DNA from: Symsagittifera roscoffensis
Taxonomy: Eukaryota > Xenacoelomorpha > Acoela > Convolutidae
Assembly: GCF_963678635.1 (NCBI RefSeq)
Contig: NC_087068.1
Span: 5,165,079-5,229,078 of the forward strand
Length of the DNA: 64,000 bases
Direction: 5' to 3'
Shown here: positions 1-11,200 of the stretch, piece after piece
How positions within the stretch are numbered: the first letter of the stretch is position 1
How the letters are laid out: each line of letters begins with the position of its first letter
Position numbers and translations under genes: made by a program
Notes under the pieces: generated by a model
What the model was told of the DNA's origin: nothing
Database searches by the model: none
The model's input: the letters and a program-made list of their open reading frames with translations, nothing else

Positions 1-943
1 TTGAGTCTTAAATTGGAAAATGCTTTGCATAACAAAATAGTATAACACGGACGCTGTTAACTGCGCTGTCGATTCAAACTGAAATGATCTTGCCGATCTT
101 CTAGCTTTTGATTTGAATGGAAAGTAATCTGAGCGACATGATTGAAATTAATAACCGAAAAAGGTTTAGATTTTTCCGAATATGGTTTTCGAACAAAATA
201 CTCTAATAATAGTCGAATTAAATACATTGAAAAGAAAAATGAAATGGAGCCTGGTGGTGACCGAAAAAGTACAACAGGAGGCTGCAAGTGCACTTTCGCA
301 AAAAATGGTCAAAAATTTTTAATTCAATAAACGCAAAGAACATTTAGCTGAAGTTCGTCGTAGCGCAAAATAGTTTTGTTCTTGGTAAATCAGCATATTT
401 CGCGAGCCGCTCTACTGGGATTATACTCGGGATGCCAGCCACTCTAAGCGGGATGTCCGCCAAAGCGGGTAACTGTCCGAAATAATACAAAGTATTGATG
501 GTTCAGGTGTTTCGAGGTTTTTGTTAACTGGAGAGACCGTTCAATTCTTTTATCGTTGCTTACACGCGCGTTGGTCAATTTATGTTATTGTTGCTTATGC
601 GTGCGTTGTTGTAATTGAAGTTAGCTGCGTGGCAATGTCTGTTTTTTGGCTAAATTGCAGTGGAGGCTCGGTAAAAGCGTAAGCTTTAACTGAGAGAAAC
701 TTTCCCCGAGACAATGTGAGATAACATGCACGCTACGAAAATTACTTGTCGATCATCTTGACTTTTATATGAACTTTAAAATAAACTGACTAGCTTGATT
801 CAAATGATTTACTAAAAGGGTTATTAGTTTCATCCAAATTTGAATATGATCTTGAACAAAGTCGTGCCAATATTAAGACTGGTTGACGAAATTAAATTGC
901 TGCATGAAATGGAAACTGGATATGACCAAAAATATTTTATGAT

Positions 944-1200
944 TAAGAGTAATGAACGTAGTGAAGACTCTTACATAGGTCCTGTTGATTTTTTTTATTC
1001 AAGAAAAGTCTCAAAATGTGCATAAAAGTCTATATTAACTACAGATGTGCATTCATACATATTGATGCATTTATGAATGCACTTAGGTATATATGCACTT
1101 ACTTGTTGAGTTCAATTGAAATTCATCTGCTGAAAAAGATGTAATTAGCACTCTCCAAATACGAACGTGGAAACTTTTTATGTTCACTTGCGTCCATTGT
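944..1200 (+). repeat. Interspersed repeat copy, partial
   Basis: It begins AAGAGTAATGAACGTAGTGA and contains the inverted pair TGCATTCATA...TATGAATGCA (around 1048-1083) and GAGTTCAATTGAAATTCATC. It fades out after about 1200. Confidence 0.75.
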
Positions 1201-1654
1201 TTTTGAAGTGTAATGTAGTAAATTCTTGGAACTATATATGTTTTGTTTGTCCTTGAACGATAGGATAAAATGCAAATAATCTTCAAATATTTAAACCAAT
1301 AGAATGGTTCAACAATAGCTTAATTAATTTTCGAGAAGTTCACAACTGCCCTCAATGCGCACCAAAGGTTATATCTGTTTGAAACACGTGAATGAGGGAT
1401 TATTTCTGAAGTTAATCGAAATGCAATCTTGTTTTGGGTGACAAAATGCATCAAGTGAATTAAGAATCACATATCTGGCCTCACTTAGTATACATACATT
1501 TGAATCAAGCATGGTTTTAAAAGACCCAACTTGGAAGAAACCTGTATTAAAGGAGTAAAATTGTACTTGAATCGTCCCATTTTACTTGAATCGTCCCATT
1601 TGGTCGTCCAAATATTCAATTAAATTGTACTAATTCAGTCTCGGCTTGTGTGTT

Positions 1655-2150
1655 TAAGAGCAATGAACGTAGTGAAGACGCTTATATAGGTCTTGCTAAT
1701 TTTTTTTTTCAGGAAATGTCTTAAAATGCTCTAATATCTACACATGTGCATTCATACATATTGATGCATTTATGAATGTACTTAGGTATATGCAATTAGC
1801 ATATGCAATTATATGAACTGCGCTGTTTGAGTTCAATTGAAATTCATCTGCCGAAAGATACGTAAATAGCACTCTCCCAATACGAACGTGGAAATGGCGC
1901 GAAAAAACGTGAACGATTTTAATTGCGAGAGTGGAATTTAATGTTTAGATTTTCAGCGGAATAAAAATTTAACGTGTTGATAAGTTGGGTTAATGTTATC
2001 AAAAAGCGACAATCTGAAATCGTTCTAGAAATTCAAAGAGCTTGAAGGTCATCTATTTTTTTCTTTGAAATTAAGATTTTTTAAACAAAAGTCAGTGTTT
2101 TTATGTATACTTGCTTTACTCCTTTCCAATTTTCGATTGGCTATGTTTCA
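1655..2150 (+). repeat. Interspersed repeat copy ending at the exon A acceptor
   Basis: It carries all landmarks of the family from AGAGCAATGAACGTAGTGAA to the terminal TTTCGATTGGCTATGTTTCA. The AG of exon A's splice acceptor (2150-2151) coincides with its last bases. Confidence 0.75.
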
Positions 2151-2151
2151 G

Positions 2152-2204
2152 ACGACTCGGAATTCCCATTGGTGCTTGCAAACTGTATCAGGAGAACTGC
2201 GGAG
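2152..2204 (+). CDS. PRPSAP: PRPSAP exon A
   Basis: A TTTCAG acceptor ends at 2151 and a GTAAGA donor follows 2204. It encodes [18 protein letters not shown], the segment preceding the ESVRGKD strand. One base precedes the first full codon and one base is left over at the end, matching the next exon. The acceptor sits at the very end of an interspersed repeat copy. Confidence 0.8.
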
Positions 2205-5200
2205 GTAAGAGAGATTGAATTAGATCAGCCAAAGAAGAGATTAAGTTGGTAAATAGCAGCATTGGTATAATGTGTAAAATTAGATTAAATTGAGAAGTTT
2301 GTTATGTGTAACTTGCCACATGTGAAGGGACCTCAATTGTACGCTTAACAGTTGTAGTTCTGATAATTGGACAAGTTCTGATAATTAAACAAGTTTTTTT
2401 CAATAGTTTGATTTGAGCTTATTGTGTTTCGACTGAAAGTGATTGAGCTGGCAACAAACTAATGCCTTTCAAGTTACCCACAATTGACTGATTTTCACGA
2501 TTATTCTGCCTTGTTACTAATTACTGACTTTTGATTGGCTGAAATAAGTCTTTGGCAAAATGAGACTTCGACTATGATGACTTCCCTTTGTTTTGTGTCT
2601 TTTTTAGAGACGAAAATCCAGATAGATGAGTCAGTGCGTGGAAAGGACGTGTTCATTCTGCAGACGGGGAACAGGGATCCCAACAACATGATGATGGAAC
2701 TGTTCATCCTCGCCCACTCCTGCAAGACCTCCAGTGCCCAGAGGATAGTGGGTGTGGTACCCTACTTGCCCTACAGCAAACAGTGCAGAATGCGGAAGAG
2801 GGGATCGATCCCCTGCAAACTGTTCGCAGACATGATGGTCAAGGCAGGTGGGTGGCTCATCACGCAACACTATTAATATTTACAATACATGTTTGATTTT
2901 TTTTGCTGCAACAGTTAATTAAAGGGCGAAGATCAAGAAGCTGATTATATTGGTAAAAAATAGTCTATGTTTTTTTTTGCTCTGTGAGTCAATTACATTT
3001 AATTGGTCTCTCAATCGTTGATTTGCTTTACGAGTTAGTTTTTTGTGAGTAATGCTTAAATTCAGTTTGCGTATGTCGTCTGCTTGTGATAGGCATCCAG
3101 CACTTGATCACGATGGATCTGCACATGAAGGAGATCCAGGGATTCTTCTCCTGTCCAGTGGACAACCTCCGGGCCAGCTCCTTCCTCATCCAGTACCTCA
3201 GGGACCAGCAGACTCCCTTCCACACTGTAGTTGTAGTAGCCAGACATCCAGGACAGGCCAGAAGGCAAGACACTGTTTCTAAACAACCTGAAATAGTCGT
3301 TCTATGATTTCAGATAATAAAGTGGAATGAATTGGTTTGAATGTGGAGCTATTTTCACCCCCACCCCACGACATTGTGTATTTTGTATATTTTCTATGTT
3401 CTGTTTTTTGTTAACCATGCTAATTTTCATCTCATTCTGAAAAATAGTCATTTTACAACGAAGTCAATGTGAGATGAGGACTGAATAGGTCCGAATTTGC
3501 CTTGTAACATTTTTTGATAATCAGAACGAAAGGGTCAAACGATAACATCGAACCAAAGGATTAGGATTCGATGAAACTTGTTGAATTGTGCAGTCTTGGC
3601 TATAATCAGCAATAATCTATTCGTGTTTTAATCAGCAATAATCTATTCGTGTTTTAGCATTGCAGTTTCGGTGTTAAGTTTAATGAACAAGTGGAAAATA
3701 GAGGCTATTTTTGAGTCTGTTTCAGAGCCACAGCTTATGCAGAGCGACTTCGCACGACTCTCTCAGTCATCCACGGAGGGGAGGGGGTGGTGCTAGACAC
3801 AGAAGCCACCGACGGCAGAAGTTCCCCTCCCCTACACTCGACCAACCCCAGTGTCACTTCCCTCTCCCAGTTGAACACACCATCAGTAGGACACACCCCT
3901 GAGAAGCCCCCCTCAACCTCCACGACTCATCATGCTCAACAGCAGCACCAGTATTACATGGCTTCAGCTGGCACTGATTACGATGCTCCTACTGATTTTG
4001 CATTTCCCAGTAAGAGATTTACTGTCTAATTGATTGAGGTTGCTTTTTTCATTTCCGCTAAGATGCAGTGGTGTTCATAGGATCTTAACACTGAGTTGGA
4101 GGAGGGGGGGGGGGGAGGGGTTGGGTTGATCTATTTTATCTAAATCTTCCCCAAAAGACCCTTCTTTACTTGATAGGTCTTACACCCAACACTATTGGAT
4201 CGCCTCGGAAAAAGAATTACGAAATTGCTTCCCTTTGCTGTTAAGTATTTTGATGACCAGGCCAAATGGATAATTACCGATTTCGGTGAATTTTTGCCGA
4301 CGCTTATTTTAAACATGGGAAATACAGTGCTGATTTAAATTAACCGGACAAAAAGAGCTAACCTAGAAACTTAAAACGCGTTTTTCTCAAATTGGGTTGA
4401 GTTTAGGTGAAAACTTATGAAGACAAAACTTGCTTAAAATTTTAGCAGAATTAAAATGGTGTAATTTTTTTGCGAAATTCGGGCCCAAAATTACGCCAAA
4501 AATACCGAGTCGATCAGAGAGATATTTATATCAAAGTGAGCCCATTACGTAGTCCAAGAAACTTTAACAAGGGTATAATCTCCAAAAAAAATTGCATGTT
4601 GTTTAAAAATTGTTTTTAAATAAAAAGTTGGTATTTTATATAGTAAAAATGACCTTTTTTGTCTATCAAACAAAAATAAATTATTTTATACAATATTTTG
4701 GAGATTATACCCTTGTTAAAATTTGTTGGGCTACGTGAGGGGCTCACTTTGATATAAATATGTCTGTGATCGACTGGGTATTCTTGGCGTAATTTTTGAT
4801 TAACAAAGACAAGCCAAAATTACCCATTTTTGGGGTAAAATTTCGGGCCCGAATTTCGCAAAACAAATTACACCATATTAATTCTGCTAAAATTTTAAGC
4901 ACGTTTTGTCTTGATGAGTTTTCAGCTAAACTCAACCCAATTTGAGAAAAACTCGTTTTAAATTTCAAGTTTAGCTAATTTTGTCCGGTTAATTTAAATC
5001 AGCACTGTACTAAGTTTTCAATTCATGCTGAAGGTAGTCGGTTGATAGGATAATGTACGTTTTGGGCGTCATCAAATAATATTAGCGATGTTCCATGTTT
5101 TCAAAATGCACACTAAAAATAACTGCATTTTATATGCCGTTATTCTTTGTTCAATGATAAATTAGACTAGCTTAGTAGTCTGTGTATTACTCACGCAGAG

Positions 5201-8200
5201 TCTTTTTCATATTTTGTCACTTTCAGAGTTTTCTCCGAAAGGTAAAATAAATTCGGCACTTGATTCGATGTCACATTATAGATATTATTCTCCCTTTTCA
5301 TATGGCTGTTTCGTCTCACCCACTTTTTCCCGCCAGTATTTCTGTATCCCAGTTTTCTTCAAAATACTCGATGTTAGTGATATATTTGCGTAGGTGGTTG
5401 GTTTGCGCGAGGGGGTCACATAACCACGTATTTCATTCGAGTTGCCTAACTTAGGGAGGAAATCAATGACAGTTTAAAATCATTTCAGCCACATAGAATA
5501 TTGCGATCACAGTACAGTAATCTGCACAAACAATATCAAGTTTAATTTCTTTTTTTTGAAAGTTTTGTTATTTCGCGGAACAAAAGGGGGTCGTGTTAAG
5601 GCATTAAACTGATGTTCTCGATGGTAATAAATATTGCGTTCTGTTGAAGCTTTTTCAGAATCGATGAACGTAGTTCAGACTCTTGTATAGTTCGTGATGA
5701 TTTTTTTTTAGGAAGTCTTGAAATTTAAAGGGGCTCAAATTTACTTCTTCGCGGTTTGACTTTTGATTTCTTTTCAAGTTCAATTCATTTCCTTTGTTAA
5801 AAGGGAGACAATTTCCACTATCGAACAGCAAAAGTGCGAAAGCCTCAAAAAACGTAATCGAATTCTAGTTTCGAAAATGGAATTTAGTTTTCAGATATCA
5901 GGCTATTTTTTTGTATCATAAACGAAGTGAAGCATTTATTGGATCGTGTGTCTTTCAAAGGAAAAAGTTGTTTAATGCTTAAATTAAGTTTTTGAGATGC
6001 TCAAATTAAATATTTTGATTAACTAATTCGAAGAAGATCAGTTTTTTGAAAACGAATTTTGCAATTGTGCGAAAAAGTGTGAAATATTTTAGTTTCAAAT
6101 TGGGTATTAATTTTTAAATTTTCCAGAAAACAAAGCTTTATCTATTGATTCTTTTATCTCTTTGATAACCTTTCAAACGAATTGTGTTAATTTGAAAGAC
6201 AAGTGTCAGTAATTAAATGTTCTTTGAATTCAAGGAGTTTTAAATTTATAAAATATACATATTTTGTTAGAAAACATAAGAGAACTGGAAAAAGGCCAAT
6301 TATTTGGTCTTTTTAATATTCGATGAACGTAATTCAGACTCTTTTATAGGTCGTGATGATTTTTTTGTTTTTCGTTTTTTTTCCGGAAAAGTTTTAAAAT
6401 GCTCTAATAGCAAAAGAAGTGCAATCTTAATATTACACGCACATGTGAATGCCCTTAGGTATATATGCTTATTTTGAGCTCAATTCAAGTTCATTTGCTA
6501 AAATATATGTAAATTGCACTCTCCAATTACGAAAGTTCTTCAGTGTTTTTTGTATGTTCATTGGCATTTTTTTGCTGTATGATGACTCTTGATTTGGTTT
6601 TGTTAAATTAGCCCTAAAAGGGCACATGGGGAATGGCTGTTTGCTCTAAATGAGTCGTCGAGTTAGACATTCTAACCGCTTCTCAAGTACGACGAAAAGT
6701 TTTTCAAGTATGTATCAAGATTCTTCAATGGTACCAATAAACGTTCGCGAACATTTTTTGACTTGTTAATTAAATCAATGAAAGAAAAACAAAAGAAGTA
6801 ACAAGCGGAGTTCGATAATAGCACAAAATTTATGTTGGCGTAATATTTATAAGCAGGAGTTTTCTCAAAAAGTTTTTAATACATGATAATCAGTTTTTAA
6901 GAGTCACTGAACTTAGTGAAGACGCTTGTATAGGTCTTGGCTTGGTGATTTTTATTTGATTTTTCACTTTAAAATGTGATTTTTCTAGGTTTGTCTTTTG
7001 ATTTTATTTGATTTCAGTTTTTTCGCTTTGTTAAAAGGAAGGCAAATTCCACTATCGACGTTAATACACAAAGTCGCAAAAAACCTGATCGACTTCTTAT
7101 TTTGAAAGTGAATTTTAGTTGACGGAGTTCTCATCGGAATAAAAACACTACCTATTGATCCTGTTTTCTCAAATTGAGTTAATTGTATCAAAACGGTTAC
7201 GATCAGTGATTTCTCTAGAATTTCAAATAGCTTTAAGGACATATCTTTTTTTTTAATTTGAAAGTTCAAAAAATGAGTCAGAGTTTTTTTCTGTTTCCTT
7301 GCGTTCATTAATTCATTTCTAACTATCTGCTGGCTATGTTTCTAAATTTTCAAGTGCTAATGAACTTAGTAAAATTACTTATACAGATCGTGATTGTTTT
7401 TTGACAGTTCAATTAAAATTCATTTGCTGAAAGGAAAGCAAATTACGCTCATAATTAAGAGAGCTGAAACGGCGCAAAAATGTTAATGAGTTTCTAATTG
7501 AAAATGAAATTTAATTGTCTCAGCGGATTAAAAATATATATATTTCAACCCCGTTTATCCTAATTGGGCTTGTTTTATGAAAATAATTTCAATCATACAA
7601 TATTCTTAAATTTTAGAAAGCTTTTCAATGCGATATTTGTTTAGCTCGAACTTTGAAAATTTATTAAAAAATTTATTGTTTTTTTTTCGGTTTAACTTCA
7701 TGGGCAATTTTTTAACTGAGTGTTGGGAATGTTCATTTTTTGCATAAAATGTTTGTTTTGTTTTTTGATCTTATTTTATTTGATCACGCGCATTCTTCTT
7801 GCTAAAGAGATAGGTGGAAATAACCTGCTTTTTAATTTAAAAAAATTAAACATTCGTTAATTTTATCAAACACTTAATCATGAATGAATTAATAATTTTT
7901 TCTTAAAATTCAAAGAGCTTTAAGGCCATATACTTCTTTGAAATTCGAAAGTTGACGTTTTTTTGGTTTCCTTGCGTTCATGACTTTTCTCCAACTGTCT
8001 GTTGGCTATATTGTTAGTTTTATCAGAAATTGACAATGATAGAAGATTTTTGAATTGTAAAGAGCTTAAAGGTATTTGTTTTTGAAACTTAATAGTGTTG
8101 TAAATTCAGAAAAAAATCAATAGTATTATCGGTTCACTTGAGTTTATGGACACTTTTCCAATTGCTTGTTGGCTGTATTTTGTATACAGAGTAAATTGTC

Positions 8201-11200
8201 TAGTACGACGCCTAGGCTGATATATCACTGACGTGGCTTCACATAAAATTTGACGCTGAAACTAATTTTTATAAAATTTCTAAAGCTCACAAGGTTGTGG
8301 CAAATGAATAATTCTTTTTATATATCAGAACAGTTTATGGCTTTTACAGAGAAAAATAATTGTTTAATTCCTAAAACGCACACTGAGAAAGTTGATTAGG
8401 TGATGATTGCTCTTAGTTGTAATTACATGTATGTATTGTGTCTAAACTTTCAGCAACGCAGATGACACCCGGGAAACCTGCGGCCAAATTAAACGCCGCC
8501 CCTCCCAATGAATTATTGCACGTCGATTATGACGAGGACGACGGTTTAGTCATGAAAAAACCGTCGCCCATTAAGGCAGACTTGCTCCGCTCTCTGTCGC
8601 TTAGCTCGGCGAATTCTCGCGTCCGCTCTTTCTCGGAAGGGCAAACCGAGAACCCCCATCTGAACGGCAACTCTTCCTCACAGCCTCACAGAGATAATGA
8701 TGGGTTGGGAGAAGCGGATGATTTAGTTTCAGAGGGACTCTCCTTTTTCGCCAAGGGCAACTCGGGGAAGTTTCGGCTGCGAAAACAGTCGGACTCCCGC
8801 ATTGCTTACTACAGATCTGAGTACATGCCGTGTATGTTGAATTAAAGGGCCATGGTTTATTTGATTGAGCGATCAATTAGCCTAAAATATCTTGGCATGT
8901 AAATATTGGGCGTGTCACATCTGTATTTATTGCATTGTTCTCAATTTTTCACCTGATAAGTAAGATGAGTTTCTATTAACGAAAATGAACTTTCAGAATG
9001 GAAATTATTCGTGGCAAAATAATCGAATGACAGGAAATTATTTTAGCCAATCAGAATTCAAAAATTTGCCGGAAAATAGGTTAATTTAGCTTTAGTTTTG
9101 CTAACTTGACAGCTTTCGATTGGTTTATTTTTTTTGCGACATGATGCTTGTCATAAAAACAGCCCCATTGTTACAGCTTCAACGCGACGAAATTTTATAC
9201 TTTGTATATGTTTTTATCATGATCTGTGCACAAATAATCGAGCTTGAATGGTCGTTGTGTCATTAATTCGACTGGGCTTTGAAGGGAATAAAAAAAACTC
9301 TTGGTTAAAAGTTGTTGGTATTCATAAATTTCTGGGACAGTTGGATCTTATAAAAATTAAGGGATCTTAGGAAATTTGTTTGCCTGCCCTGTCATTACAA
9401 GGAAACCATCATTTGCAAAAGGTGAAATAGGCAGTCATCTTTTTATTATGAATTAACTAAATGTGAGAGTTTTTGTGAATATATAATTTTAAAGTCAAAT
9501 TAATGTTCAATCGATGTCATTGCAGCCATGTTCATTGTGCACAATTAATTGCTTACGTTTTGGACACGCAAATAAACGAGTTTGTCGTTTTTGCTTTGGC
9601 TGATGGAGTTCATGTGTTAACGGTTTTCGTACACGTGTTTTAACGAACGTTTGCTTGATTTCACTTTGTCTTGTCTGCAGTAGCCAGTGCATTGAGCTAA
9701 TGAACTTAACCGACGCATGACATGCTGATGACGGATCTCTTTATTTACCCCCCTTTCTCCGTTTTCACCCTTTGTGGTACCTACTCCCCTCTATGAATGA
9801 CTAAGTCACTGGCTACTAAGCACTATGAAAAGCAACTGTCATACCTAGTAACTTATTATTTTCCCCATTTTGCAGTAGGACAGGGGTAGTTAAAGAGATC
9901 CTTGATAACGTGTGTGGAGTTGGTAGAATTGATTTAGTTGATTCATTGAGTATGACTGTTTTTGTGTTTTAGCTCTGGCAGCGAAGAAGAAGCCGCCCAT
10001 TAATGTAGTGGGAGATGTTGAGGGTAAAATTGCCCTTATTGTGGTGAGTCAACATTTCCAATACTACCTTCCAATCAAGTCATTCAGCAGTAGTTAGTTA
10101 TTTCAAAAAAGCATGTATCAGCTCATAAGAATGCCAAATTTCTGATTAATTCCGAAGAATACATTGGTAAGTTCTAGTTTTAGCTTGCGCGGAATTCTAT
10201 CATATATTTAAATTCGAGCTTCACTATCCCGCCATGTTTAAGCATTTTCAACGTATTATTTTTGCATATTTATCGAAAGAATTTTTGCACGCTTAAGCTA
10301 TATCTTATATTGCAGATATATATCGTAGATTTTTTTTCGATTTTCCATTTCGAGTTTATTTCACCGAGTTCAACAGTGTTTATTTCACCGAGTTTAAACT
10401 GAGAAACCCAAAAATGGGATACTGTCAGGGCTGTCAATTATGAATGCCCAAATCCTTTTAGTTTATGAGATACGACGATTTTGTTTGACGTTTGTTAGGT
10501 CATTTTTTCTTAAATTTTCAAAGAATTCAGATTTAAAAATTTTCACAAATTAAATTTTTTATTTCTACAGTGAGGATTTGTCTGGATACTCCCAGGTGTT
10601 GCGAATTTTGCCTCCAAATTTGACTGCTCAAATCTTTGTAGTATTCAGAGAACTTAAATTTAAAATTGTTTTTCACAAGCAAAGCTTGTGTTGGAGTATG
10701 AAATCTCTTTTTTTCCAACCTAAGTCGCAAATTTCGTTGCGACGCAAATATTTTTGCGACAAAATTTTGATCAAAAACCAGCTTTAAGTATAGCCAATGC
10801 TAAGGATATTAACACAGACTATTATATTACAAAAAGCACTTTACCTTCAAGGTATCATGGATTTGTAGCGTAGGGAAAGAGATCCGATACTAAAAGAGAG
10901 GGTTGGAACTGAGGCAAGGTCGGATGTTTTAATAAACTTTTTCTTATACTAGCTAAAATGCGTCCGCTCCATAAATTGAGGCATATTAGTTGGTATTTTT
11001 TTCAAATTGACTGGTACTGCTAAAGCGTCAAATTGGCTTGCGTCACTTAGCAATTATGTGGACTCATAATTGGCGTGCGTCATTTAAGAAATTTTGTATG
11101 CTCAAAGTTTCACTCATTCAGTTTTTCCAGTAGCGTTATCGGTAAATTTTTGCTTGTGTATGCGTAGTTTAACTTCGCCTGTGTCAAAATTTCAAAATTC

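Larger units (their letters stand above)
1..2151. other. Non-coding stretch upstream of the first recognisable PRPSAP exon
   Basis: No convincing exon was found. The stretch probably belongs to an intron of the PRPSAP-like gene, because the first visible exon already encodes an internal part of the protein. It contains two copies of an interspersed repeat marked by ATGAACGTAGTGAAGAC (about 944-1200 and 1655-2150). Short open frames here look random. Confidence 0.6.
4010..8453 (+). other. PRPSAP intron D-E (4.4 kb) packed with repeats
   Basis: The intron runs from GTAAGA to TTTCAG. It holds a G-run near 4104, the foldback MITE at 4325-5007, and a run of diverged interspersed-repeat copies from about 5655 to 8190. 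No further exon was recognised. Confidence 0.75.

Noticed and set aside
840-1025. 61-codon frame upstream of PRPSAP as a possible N-terminal exon
   Set aside because: It has no PRPP-synthetase similarity, no fitting splice sites, and overlaps an interspersed repeat.
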